DNA of 64,000 nt from an uncultured Verrucomicrobiota bacterium (lineage in GTDB: Bacteria; Verrucomicrobiota; Verrucomicrobiia; Limisphaerales; UBA1319): positions 1-64,000 of the forward strand of contig CAIMWS010000463.1 in NCBI GenBank assembly GCA_903845125.1. Direction: 5' to 3'. The notes beneath the pieces are model-generated. The model had not been told where the DNA came from. It did not search any database and saw only the letters and a program-made list of their open reading frames with translations. Both the position numbers and the translations under genes were made by a program. The stretch's first letter is position 1; the number at the start of each line of letters is the position of its first letter. Of this stretch, positions 35,600 to 45,400 are shown in pieces.

Positions 35600-38500
35600 T
35601 TACTCCAATTCCAGGGCAAACAAGGTCACGCTGCAAGCCGCCACGGATAATTGGCCGGCGAGGCCGCTGACCTCGGTGGTTTCGATCCGCACCCGGGCCC
35701 CGCGATCCGGGTCGTTGCAGGCCATGGGATCGGAGCCGGCGATTTGCCAGCGCTGGCCACGGCCGGTCACCTTCGCCCCTTTGATCTCCAGCGGCACCCG
35801 CACCGGCTGCAGGGTGGGATTGACCACGGAAACCGTGAGGGTTTTACGATCGGCCGACAAGGCGGCCATGGTGTCGTAAACGGAGCTGCATTCGGTGACC
35901 ACCGGCAAAACCCCGAAGTGCTCGCGGTATAATTTCAAGACCAAACCGGTGGTTTCGAACGCGGCCGCCTTTTTGCTGGTCTTGATGCAGCCGATGACAT
36001 TCACGGTCTGCGCGTAGTTGGCCATATAGAAAAGGCCGCTGTTGCGGGCCATTTCATGAAGGCCGGCGGCGATGCCCAAGGCATCCTTGAGGAAGTAGCG
36101 GGTGCCCAGCTCGCCGAACACATGCGGGCCGTACCAGTAGTTCCACTCGTCCAGGGCGATCCGGATATCCTTGCCTTTCAGCGAGTCCAGCTGCCGCCGG
36201 TAGCCTTGGTGAGCCACGGCTTTGGCATGAGCGGCGCGCGGGATTTGCTGCACATGCTCGATCAGGCCGGGGCGTTCCTGGCAGTAGAAATGCTCACTGA
36301 TCAAGTCCATGTGGTCGGCGGCGCCGCGCATCATGTTCTCGCTCCATTTCCCGGCGTCCCCCACCGCCACCACCTTGATGGAGGGATCCACCGCGCGCAT
36401 GGCGTCCACGAACGCGTTGTGTTTCTGGATGTACTTGTCCTGGGTCATGTGACCCAGCTGCCAGTCGCCGTACATCTCATTGCCGATGCTCCAGAAGCGA
36501 ATCCCATAGGGCTCAGGATGGCCATTGCGGGCCCGCCAGGCACCCATGGGGGTGGAGGCGGCGCCGTTGGCGTATTGCAGCTCATCCACGGCGCCCTGGC
36601 TGTCGCCCAGGCCACTGTTGACGGCGAGGTAAGGGTCGGTCCCGAGGAACCGGCAGAAAGCCATGAATTCATCGAGGCCGAAATCGTTGTGCTCGATGCC
36701 CTGCCAGGCGGGGTTTTTGCGGGGCGGGCGGCGGTCGGGATCACCAATGCCATCCTTCCAATTGTAGCCGCTGACAAAATTCCCGCCGGGCCAGCGGTAA
36801 ACGGGGGAGTTCAATTCCTTGAGCAGCTGGAGCGTATCCGCCCGCATGCCCCCGAGGTGGTCGGCGGGCATCAGGGACACGGTGCCCACCAGGAATTGCC
36901 CCTGGCCGGCGGCCGAGATCTCCAGGCGCCCATCATCCGTAGCCGCCCCGGCGGTGAAGTTCAGGGGGGAACGGGCGAAATCCGGGCCGAGCTTTTCGAT
37001 GCGCACGGTCTGCCGGTCCCGCGGACCGCTCCCCCAGGCGAGGGTGACCTCCACCGGCCCGGCGCCGGGATCCCCGGCCAGCCAGATGCGGCCGGTGTAA
37101 GCCATCCCTTTTTTCAAAGCCAGCGCGCCTTGGGCGAAGCCCCGGCGGGCGCCGTCGCCCGCGAGCCGCACCTGCGGGGTGTGCTGGCCGACGAACGGTT
37201 TTTCGCGCACCATCGCCACCGCTTCCGGCCCGCCCACCGGTTTCCAGGGGGAATTTTTGGATCCCACGGCCTCGAAGAACTTGCGGTCCTCCAGCATCTC
37301 GGCCCAGATGCCGCCGTAGATGCAGCGGCCCAGGTGCTCGATGAACTGGCCGTAAATATACTTTGAAATCGGCTCGCCTACCTGGTTGACATCGATCGCC
37401 GCACGCGGCGGGGGAACCGGCTGGATATCGACGAGGCCGGCGTCGATATACTGGCCGCCGCTGGTCTGGCGGCAATGCACCGCCAGGATGTTCCGGCCCG
37501 GCTTCAAAACGGCCCGGCCTTCGGCGGTGAGCGGCTGCGCCTCGTAGGCGGTGGAGTAACCGCCCAGCTTGGCGGCCAGGACGCCGTTGATATAAAGCTC
37601 GGCGTCCTCATCATGATGCACCCGGAACTGCAGCGCCTTGAATTCGCGATCCGGGAAATTGAAGTCCCGCCGCAGCCAGATGTCCGCGGTGTTCCATTCG
37701 GTGCGCACCACCGATCCGGGCGTGCTCTTGGTGCCGAAACCGCCCGGGCCCCGCTTCCACGCGGAAGCGTCGAAGGCGGGCTGGAACCAGCCATCACCCG
37801 GTTTTTCAAAGGTATAACGCCAATCCATACCGCGGGCCTCGGAAGTGGGCACCACCGTGGTGACAATCGGCGGCGGCGGCATGCGGGAAAAGTCGCCCCG
37901 GTTGACCGCGGCGATGCGCTCCAGGTCGGGTTTGATGACGGCGCGATCATAGGTCAGCAAACCGTTGCATTCCACCTCCACATCGGTGATCTGGGTGTAA
38001 ACGGCGGCGCAGAGGCCGGGGGAATCCTTGAACTGGTAAACGCTTTGCAGGAAGGTTTCGTACTTGGCCGTCAATTGATCCTGGTTGGCCATGCCTTGGT
38101 AACCCCAGTGCTCCGCTTTCCAGGTGTGCCCGGGGATGGCCAGGCCCAGGCCGCCGAACTCACCCAGCACGACGGCCCGGCCGGGCTCAGCCGGCGGGGA
38201 TTGCGGCGCCGGATAAGCGTGGATGTCATTCACATCCCCCACCTTCTGGTCGGTCCATCCGCTGGCGTTGTTGACCAGCCGGCTGGGATCCTGGCGCTTG
38301 ACCCAATCGGTGAGGCGGCCGGTGTCGAACTGGCCCCAGCCTTCATTGAAGACCACCCACATGATGATGGAGGGATGATTGATATGGGTCTGGATCAACC
38401 GCCCCAGCTCCAGCTCGAACTGCTTTTTCGCCTCGGCGGTGCGGTTGTCCCCCGCGGGCATGTCCTGCCAGACCAGCAGGCCGAGCTTATCCGCCCAATA

Positions 38501-39670
38501 ATACCAGCGGTCCGGCTCCACTTTCACATGTTTGCGGGTCATGTTGAAACCGAGCTTCCGGGTGATTTCGATGTCGTATTTAAGGGCCTCGTCCGTGGGC
38601 GCCGAGTAGATGCCGTCGGGCCAGAACCCCTGGTCCAGCGGGCCGACTTGCATCACAAACTCGCCGTTGAGCAGGAGCCGGTTGATGCCCTGCGCATCGC
38701 GGGCAACCTCGACTTTGCGCAGGCCGAAATAGCTGGTGACTTCGTCCACCTGCTGGCCGCGCTGGTAAAGGGTCACCTTGAGGTCATACAGATTCGGCTG
38801 GGCGGGCGACCAAAGCCGGGCTTCCGGCAGGGCCAGCGCCAGGCTGGGGGAGACGGGGCCAGCCGTATCGCTGGACTGGGTGATCTGCGCTTCCGTGATT
38901 TTACGCCCCCCCTCGAACACCGCCACCCGCACCCCAATCTCGCCGCTCACCGGGGTGATGCTGGCCCGCACCGTCACAGTTTTGGGGTTGATTTCGGTCT
39001 GGATTTTCAAAGCCTCAATGTGAACCGGGGCGACCGGCTCCAGCCAGGCCGTCTGCCAGATGCCGGAGGCCGGGGTATACATGATGCCGCCCGGGTTGCG
39101 CACCTGTTTGCCGCGGGGCTGGTTGCCCGCATCCGAAGGATCGAAGACCCCCACCACCAACTCCTGGGGCCCCTCCGGCTTGAGCGCATCCGTGATATCG
39201 AAGGAAAAGGCGTCGTAGCCGCCCCGGTGCTCACCGAGTTTTTGGCCATTCACATAAACGGTGGCTTCCCAATCCACCGCCCCGAAATGCAGCAGCGCCC
39301 GCTGTCCCGCAAAGGAGGCCGGCAACTGGAACGTCCGGCGGTACCACATCCGCTCCATCTGCTTCATCACGCCGGACAGGGCCGATTCCACCGGGAACGG
39401 CACGAGGATCTGCCCCGGCAACTCGCGGCCCACGGGCGCCTCATCGCCATCCCGGGCCTCGGCAAACTGCCAGAGCCCGTTCAGGTTCAGCCATTCGGCC
39501 CGGGCCAGTTGGGGCCGCGGATATTCCACCAAGGCATGGGCGGGAGAAACATCCTTGGCCCACCGGGTCAGCAACGGCCCCTTGGCGGGCTGCCATTCGG
39601 ATCGCACCACCGCACTGGACCAACCCAGCGCAGCCAGAGTGAGGATTGAGATCAGTTTACGCATATGCAT
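35600..39670 (-). CDS. GH2 - GH51 fusion glycosidase
   Basis: A secreted protein of 1356 residues joining two glycosidases. I start at the ATG at 39670 (alternative 39664), directly before a signal peptide (MRKLISILTLAALGWSSAVV). Residues 30-570 are a GH2 enzyme: sugar-binding domain (NLNGLWQF, VYVNGQKLGEHRGGYDAF), immunoglobulin-like domain and barrel with acid/base Glu443 (VVFNEGWGQF) and nucleophile Glu504 (VLGEFGG). Residues about 610-740 form a galactose-binding-like sandwich (ELYINGVLAAKLGG). Residues 756-1356 are a GH51 alpha-L-arabinofuranosidase with acid/base Glu1065 (WSIGNEMYG) and nucleophile Glu1175 (LDEWNYW). Both active sites look intact. It likely removes two different sugars from arabinose-containing glycans. 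Confidence 0.92.
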   Translation of the reverse strand: MHMRKLISILTLAALGWSSAVVRSEWQPAKGPLLTRWAKDVSPAHALVEYPRPQLARAEWLNLNGLWQFAEARDGDEAPVGRELPGQILVPFPVESALSGVMKQMERMWYRRTFQLPASFAGQRALLHFGAVDWEATVYVNGQKLGEHRGGYDAFSFDITDALKPEGPQELVVGVFDPSDAGNQPRGKQVRNPGGIMYTPASGIWQTAWLEPVAPVHIEALKIQTEINPKTVTVRASITPVSGEIGVRVAVFEGGRKITEAQITQSSDTAGPVSPSLALALPEARLWSPAQPNLYDLKVTLYQRGQQVDEVTSYFGLRKVEVARDAQGINRLLLNGEFVMQVGPLDQGFWPDGIYSAPTDEALKYDIEITRKLGFNMTRKHVKVEPDRWYYWADKLGLLVWQDMPAGDNRTAEAKKQFELELGRLIQTHINHPSIIMWVVFNEGWGQFDTGRLTDWVKRQDPSRLVNNASGWTDQKVGDVNDIHAYPAPQSPPAEPGRAVVLGEFGGLGLAIPGHTWKAEHWGYQGMANQDQLTAKYETFLQSVYQFKDSPGLCAAVYTQITDVEVECNGLLTYDRAVIKPDLERIAAVNRGDFSRMPPPPIVTTVVPTSEARGMDWRYTFEKPGDGWFQPAFDASAWKRGPGGFGTKSTPGSVVRTEWNTADIWLRRDFNFPDREFKALQFRVHHDEDAELYINGVLAAKLGGYSTAYEAQPLTAEGRAVLKPGRNILAVHCRQTSGGQYIDAGLVDIQPVPPPRAAIDVNQVGEPISKYIYGQFIEHLGRCIYGGIWAEMLEDRKFFEAVGSKNSPWKPVGGPEAVAMVREKPFVGQHTPQVRLAGDGARRGFAQGALALKKGMAYTGRIWLAGDPGAGPVEVTLAWGSGPRDRQTVRIEKLGPDFARSPLNFTAGAATDDGRLEISAAGQGQFLVGTVSLMPADHLGGMRADTLQLLKELNSPVYRWPGGNFVSGYNWKDGIGDPDRRPPRKNPAWQGIEHNDFGLDEFMAFCRFLGTDPYLAVNSGLGDSQGAVDELQYANGAASTPMGAWRARNGHPEPYGIRFWSIGNEMYGDWQLGHMTQDKYIQKHNAFVDAMRAVDPSIKVVAVGDAGKWSENMMRGAADHMDLISEHFYCQERPGLIEHVQQIPRAAHAKAVAHQGYRRQLDSLKGKDIRIALDEWNYWYGPHVFGELGTRYFLKDALGIAAGLHEMARNSGLFYMANYAQTVNVIGCIKTSKKAAAFETTGLVLKLYREHFGVLPVVTECSSVYDTMAALSADRKTLTVSVVNPTLQPVRVPLEIKGAKVTGRGQRWQIAGSDPMACNDPDRGARVRIETTEVSGLAGQLSVAACSVTLFALELE

Positions 39671-40007
39671 ATTTTGGATTCGCTCCCGGGATATTGGCGA
39701 CCTGGGCAAGCGCCGTCCAGCCTGAATCCAGCGCAAGAGCCTGAATCGAGGCGAACCACGATTAATCCGGGCGTAATTCCGATGGGGCCAAGCCATGGCA
39801 ATGACTTTCAACCACGGCGCGGCCAAACGAAACAAGCGCACCCCGAACCGGCCGGTTTTCCCTGAAGGCCACTGAAAACCAAATGGTGGAGAAACCGATT
39901 AGGCTGCCTTATTTGGAGGCTTGACGGTGAACTGGCCCTTACCCAGAATCATTAGCAATGTAAGTGAATGAACCTGATTCTTTTGGCGTCAATCGATTTG
40001 AGTAATT
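39671..40007. other. Divergent intergenic region
   Basis: 337 bp between the GH2-GH51 gene (minus) and the SGNH hydrolase gene (plus). It holds the candidate promoter at 39921-39949 and lower-GC sequence near the SGNH start. I see no gene and no clear minus-strand promoter. Confidence 0.5.
39921..39949 (+). promoter_or_regulatory. Promoter candidate for the SGNH hydrolase gene
   Basis: TTGACG (39921-39926) and CAGAAT (39944-39949) are 17 bp apart, giving a predicted leader of about 50 nt before the ATG at 40008. Five and four of six bases match consensus. Confidence 0.45.
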
Positions 40008-41363
40008 ATGAGATTTAGCTTTACCGCGATTCTGGCCGGTTGGGTGGCGCTCGGCGCCCCGGCGGCTCGTTTTCAACTCCTGGCGGCGGATGCGCCGCCC
40101 CCTCCGGCGGCGGCCACCGCGGCCCCGGCCAGTTCGTCCACCGAAGCTTTGGCGGAAAAATTCAAGCCTGCTCAAGCAATTGCCCCGCAGGGTTTTATGT
40201 TGAAACAGGGGGACCGCCTGGCCATTTGCGGCGATTCCATCACCGAGCAGAAGATGTATTCCCGGATCATGGAAACCTACCTGACGGTGGCCTTGCCGGA
40301 GTTGCGGATCGCGGTGCGGCAATATGGCTGGGGCGGGGAAACGGCGCCCGGATTCCTGGGCCGGATGACGAATGATTGCCTGCGTTTTGCACCCACGGTA
40401 GCCACCACTTGCTACGGGATGAATGACCACCGCTACCGGGCCTACGAAGAGGCCATCGGAGCCAAATACCGGGAGGCTTCCACGGCGATAGTGAAAGCCT
40501 TCAAAGCAGCCGGCGCCAAAGTGGTGCTGGGGTCACCTGGTTGCGTGGGGCGAAATCCTGCCTGGTCGGAAGGCAAAACCAACACGGTGGATGATCTGAA
40601 CCTGAATTTGTGTACTTTGCGCAATATTGGCATCGAAATTGCCAAGGCTGAACAGGTTGGTTTTGCGGATGTTTTCTGGCCGATGCTAACCGCCGGGGCC
40701 GCCGCCCAGAAAAAACATGGCCCGGAATTCGCCATCGCGGGCAAGGATGGTGTGCATCCCGGCTGGGCGGGGCAGTTAGTGATGGCTTACGCCTTCCTGA
40801 AAGCCCTGGGGGTGCCAGGCGAAATCGGCACTTTCACGGTGGATATGCAGTCGCGCAAGGTGGTGGTTTCGGCCGGGCACGAGGCGGTCTCGTTCAACAA
40901 CGGCGAACTGGTGGTCAAAAGCAGCCGGTTCCCTTTCTGCGCGCCAGCGGGGAATTCCGCCAAGGATGACAACTTGCACGCGGGCATGGCCTTGGTGCCC
41001 TTCAACCAGGAATTGAACCGGTTCGTGCTCGTGATCAAAAGCGGATCCTCCACAAAATTCCGCGTCACCTGGGGTGCTGAGAACCACACTTACACGGCCG
41101 AGCAACTGGCCAAAGGCATCAATCTCGCGGAAGAATTCCCGGTCAATCCTCTGAGCGAGGCCTTCAACCGGGTGGACGCCGCCGTGCAAGCCAAGCAAAA
41201 CTACGAAACCCGGCAGATCAAGGATCTTTTCCACGGACCGGAAGGCCGGGTGGATATCGCCGCCACGGCGGAGTTGACCGAAAAGGCCCGGGCACCCCTG
41301 GCCAACGCCATTTGGGAGTTGATGACCCCGGTGGCGCACACGATCAAAATCGAGCCACTTTGA
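40008..41363 (+). CDS. Exported SGNH/GDSL hydrolase
   Basis: A 451-residue exported esterase or lipase-like enzyme. The signal sequence covers about 1-27, then an Ala/Pro-rich linker. All four SGNH blocks are seen: GDSIT with Ser77, Gly in GWGGE (107-111), Asn139 in GMND and DGVHPG with Asp247 and His250. The catalytic triad is therefore complete. A beta-rich C-terminal domain of about 180 residues follows, ending in MTPVAHTIKIEPL. Such proteins often remove acetyl groups from polysaccharides, which would fit the locus, but the substrate cannot be read from sequence. It is followed 50 bp later by an unrelated SirB1-type gene. Confidence 0.9.
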   Translation: MRFSFTAILAGWVALGAPAARFQLLAADAPPPPAAATAAPASSSTEALAEKFKPAQAIAPQGFMLKQGDRLAICGDSITEQKMYSRIMETYLTVALPELRIAVRQYGWGGETAPGFLGRMTNDCLRFAPTVATTCYGMNDHRYRAYEEAIGAKYREASTAIVKAFKAAGAKVVLGSPGCVGRNPAWSEGKTNTVDDLNLNLCTLRNIGIEIAKAEQVGFADVFWPMLTAGAAAQKKHGPEFAIAGKDGVHPGWAGQLVMAYAFLKALGVPGEIGTFTVDMQSRKVVVSAGHEAVSFNNGELVVKSSRFPFCAPAGNSAKDDNLHAGMALVPFNQELNRFVLVIKSGSSTKFRVTWGAENHTYTAEQLAKGINLAEEFPVNPLSEAFNRVDAAVQAKQNYETRQIKDLFHGPEGRVDIAATAELTEKARAPLANAIWELMTPVAHTIKIEPL

Positions 41364-41413
41364 GGCGTGGCTGAAGGACGGTTTACCCCGTCGCCCAGCC
41401 CGCGCGTGAGCCA

Positions 41414-42286
41414 ATGAAGGGAATCAGAACCGAACCGCAAGCGGGCATCCCCGGCGAGGGGAAGCGGGCGGCCTTGATTTCCCTGCTGGCCGACGAAGAC
41501 CCGGGCGTTTACCAAACGATCCGCAAGACCATCCTGGGTTACGGGGCCGAGGGCGTATCGTGGCTGCAGGCATTCACCGCCCACCCGGACCCAGTGCTGC
41601 GCCGCCGGGCGCTGGAGATCATTCAGTTCTGGTCCAGCCAGCAGGCTGATAATGAAATGTTGGCCTTCTGTGTCACCCATGGGGAGGATTTGGACATTGA
41701 AGAAGGGGCCCTGCTCCTGGCCCGGACGCGGTATTCGGATATCAGCCTGGAAGCCCACCGGGCTTTGTTCGATCAGTATGCAGCCGATTTGGCGGATGCG
41801 GTTTACGCCGCCCACGATGCGGAAACCACCCTGGCCCGGATGAACGAATACCTGTTCGGCCGCCAGGGTTTCCGCGGCAATGAAAACCATTATTACGATC
41901 CTGAAAACAGCTATATCAACCGCGTGGTAGCGCGCAAGCTGGGCAACCCCATCGCGCTTTGCCTGGTGTTCCTGGTGGTGGCCAGACGGTTGAGCTTGCC
42001 CATGGTGGGCGTGGGCCTGCCCGGCCATTTCCTCTGCCGTTACCAGTCTCCCAAGGCCGAATTTTTCATCGACGCCTTCAGCCAGGGCAAGGTTTGGACC
42101 AAGGCCGAATGCATCCGCTACCTCACGGAATCAGGCCACGGATACCTGGAAAGTTACCTCGCCCCCATCACGCCGCGCCGGATGCTCCTGCGCATGTGTG
42201 CCAACCTGCACCAGATTTACATCGACCTGGAAGCCGCGGCCGATGCCGCCTTGCTGCAGCGCTACATCATTGCTTTATCCCGCTAA
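41414..42286 (+). CDS. SirB1-type transglutaminase-like protein
   Basis: A 290-residue cytoplasmic protein. The core (about 130-240) matches the SirB1/Transglut_core2 family: MNEYLFGRQGFRGNENHYYDPENSYINRVVARKLGNP, in part, with GNPIALCLVFLVVARRL and GVGLPGHFLCRY containing the conserved Cys and His. The N-terminal 110 residues are helical and HEAT/TPR-like. Family members are widespread, often near peptide-release-factor or nucleotide genes, and their reaction is not established. No signal peptide is seen. A GC-rich hairpin follows the stop. Confidence 0.85.
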   Translation: MKGIRTEPQAGIPGEGKRAALISLLADEDPGVYQTIRKTILGYGAEGVSWLQAFTAHPDPVLRRRALEIIQFWSSQQADNEMLAFCVTHGEDLDIEEGALLLARTRYSDISLEAHRALFDQYAADLADAVYAAHDAETTLARMNEYLFGRQGFRGNENHYYDPENSYINRVVARKLGNPIALCLVFLVVARRLSLPMVGVGLPGHFLCRYQSPKAEFFIDAFSQGKVWTKAECIRYLTESGHGYLESYLAPITPRRMLLRMCANLHQIYIDLEAAADAALLQRYIIALSR

Positions 42287-42300
42287 TCAAAGCCATTCGC

Positions 42301-42341
42301 GGGCGCCCCAGCCCCGGCCCTGGCCCCGCGGCGGGGCGCCC
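42301..42341 (+). terminator. GC-rich hairpin after the SirB1-type gene
   Basis: A perfect 9-bp inverted repeat, GGGCGCCCC (42301-42309) and GGGGCGCCC (42333-42341), encloses 23 GC-rich bases that can fold further. It lies 14 bp past the stop. No proper T-run follows, so termination is plausible but unproven. Confidence 0.45.
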
Positions 42342-42423
42342 GTCCCCGTTCTTCCGTCGGCTAAATTAAGCAGGTGACTTGGCATCCCGCTTGATGTTAG
42401 ATTGCCGTTAATAATATAACGCC

Positions 42424-45400
42424 GTGAAAACAACCTTGCTGACCGCACTGCTGGGGGCCGTCCTTTCCGGATGGGCCGCCGCTCCCGAATCCCCAAACCG
42501 CCAACCTGCCGCAACCACCGGCGAACCGGTGCTGACCGGGGTGCCCCTGATCGCCCACTGGACCTTCAATGAGCCGGAGTCGTCGCTGGCGATCCGCGAT
42601 GCCGCACGACCCGGCGGCCTGGACGCCCAGGCGAACCGGGCGATTCCGCGCTGCCGGGGCATCCACGGCGGCGCCTTGAACTTGCGCGGGGACCACGCCC
42701 TGCGGGCGAGCCTGGCCACCCTCGGCCCGGAGTTGGCGGGCATCACTTTTTGTGCCTGGACGCGCCCCGCCACATTGAGCGGATTCCGGGAAATTTTCCG
42801 GCAGGAATGCGATCGCCGGCTGCTCTTTTCCTTCCAGGACGGCGGCGACCACCTGACGCTGGGGCTGAACATCGGCGGCTACCTGGAATGCGATGCCAGG
42901 ATCGATCCCACCCGGGTGGTGGACGGACGCTGGCACCACTGCGCGGCCACCTTCGATGGCGAGTGGATGCGTGTTTACCTGGACGGGGCGGAAGTGGGCT
43001 CCCTGCAGCGGCCAGGCCGGATTTCTCTGCAAAATGATGCCCCTGGCTTCATTGGTTCCAGCGGGGGCGGCGGTGAATTCTTCCAAGGTTCGCTCGACGA
43101 CCTCCGCATTTACGCCCGAGCCTTGACCCCCGGCCAGATTGGCGTGCTGTATCAAAGCGGTGCGGAGGCGGCCCAGCGCCTGGCTGGGGAGCTGGAACAG
43201 GCCGTCACCCAATATTTTGTGCCCGGTAACACCTTCGCCGAATCCCTGGCTGCCACCCGGAAAAAAATCGCCCAAAACAGCTCCGGGCTGGAAGCGGACC
43301 TGGCCGGCATCATCCAGGCCCGATTAAAATCCCGCTTTCCGGAAGACCACGACCACTTCACCCAGTGGGCGGGCATCAACCTGGCTGATTACCTGGGATC
43401 CGCCGAGGCCGGCCTGGATGTGCGGCTGGCGGCCCGGCTCATGGACCTGGCGCTGGAATACAAGCCGCTCACGGAGCAGCAATGGAAAAAACAGACCGAA
43501 GAAGAGCGCCGCCAATGGGCCAGGATGGACGCCCTGAAAGCGCGCTTTGACCAGATGGCCGCCAACGCGGCCGGCTCGCAATTTTCACCCGCCTGGATCC
43601 AGCTGGTACTGGAGGCCGGTGGACAGATCCAATTCCGCCCGCTGCAGAATGAGCCGGTGGCCCCCTACATTAAACCGGCCACTCCACCCCTGCACCGCTT
43701 AAGCGCCAATGAGGGCCGCGCCCAACTGGAAGAGGATTGGCTCCACCAGGCCCGCCATCAGCTCACGTATGAGCGGATCACCCAGGAAATCCAATGGGCC
43801 CGCGAGCTGGCGAACCGCCTCCAGTCCGCCAGCGACCGCCCGGTGGACTGCGCTGCCGAACGCGGAGCGCTGGACACGGCCGAAAAACAGGCCGCCGCGC
43901 GGAGCGTCCCCGAGCGCGCCCTCTATTTCCAGGTGCGCCAGGCCAAACGGGGGATCATGCTGAAGAACCCGGCGGTGGATTTCGAGCGCATCCTGCTGGT
44001 GGACATGCCCTTCCCGCAAGGCTCGGAGTGGCAGCATGAAACCCGGCACCGCCTGGGCTATATGGCGGTGCCCGGCGGCCGGTTGCTGGTGCTGGAAGGA
44101 TTACGGCCGGATGCCCCGGTGCGGCAGATCATGCCCCAGGAGCCGCTACACGGCTCCTTCTGGCGGCCGGATGTGTCCTGGGACGCCACCAAGGCGTTGT
44201 TCTGCTTCAAGCCGCACAATGAAAAAGCCTTCCATTTGTATGAGGCCGGCCTGGATGGCTCCGGCCTGGTGCAGCTGACCGACGGGCCTTACGACGACCT
44301 GGACCCGGTCTACCTGCCCGATGACCGGCATATCGCCTTCAGCACCACGCGCGGGCACACCTATGTGCGGTGCATGCCGCCCACCAGCGCTTTCGTGCTG
44401 GCCCGCTGCGACCGCGCCGGCCGCGATATCTACCTCATCTCCGCCAACAACGAGCCGGACTACCTCCCGTCCGTGATGAACGACGGCCGATTGATCTATA
44501 CCCGCTGGGAATACACCGACAAACCCCTCTGGCGCGCGCAAAAGCTCTGGACCGTGAACCCGGATGGCACCCAGGTGAGCACCCTGTGGGGCAACCAAAG
44601 CGTCTGGCCGGATGTGGTCAAGGATGCCCGGGCCATCCCCGGCAGCCGGCGGGTGATGTTCACCGGCAGCGCCCACCACAACTGGTTCAGCGGGGCGGTG
44701 GGCATCCTGGATCCCAGCCAGGGCTTTAATTTTCCCAAAGGCATCGCCAAGGTGACGGCCGAACTGCCGTGGCCGGAGTGCGGCAACGGCCCGGTCGATC
44801 CCGTGGAATCCCCCCGCTACCATGCCAGCGGCGCTTATGCGGCCTACTATTCACCTTATCCGCTGAGCGAGCGGGATTTCCTGGTGTCCGCCCAGCGCGA
44901 CGGCAAATTTGTGCTCTATCTCATGGATGTGGAGGGCAACCGCGAGTTGATCTACGAAGGCGCCAACCAGGTGCTGCACGCGATGCCGGTCAAGCCGCGG
45001 GTCAAACCGCCGGTGATGCCGGACCGCGTGGCGTGGCCCACCCGGCAGGAGCCGGGCACGCAGCCGGGCGTGTTTTACAGCACCAGCGTTTACCAGGGCG
45101 CGCCGGAGGCTTTACGGGGCCAGGCGAAGTTCCTGCGCATCTTCAGCATCGACCACAAAACCTACACCTACTGGTATAAGCGGCCCTACATTTCCACCGG
45201 CCCGGTGGTCTCCGCCGTGCAATCGGAAGGGGTCAAACGCCTGCTGGGCACGGTGCCGATCGCTGAAGATGGCTCGGTTTCCTTCAAGGCGCCCACGGGG
45301 GTGGCGCTGCATTTCCAGCTGCTGGATGGCGAGCAACGCGCCCTGCAAACGATGCGCAGCTTTGTCAACCTGATGCCGGGGGAGAGCCGCGGCTGCCTCG

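Noticed and set aside
37475-39649. 724-codon plus-strand frame
   Set aside because: Antisense to the GH2-GH51 gene; no domain is visible.
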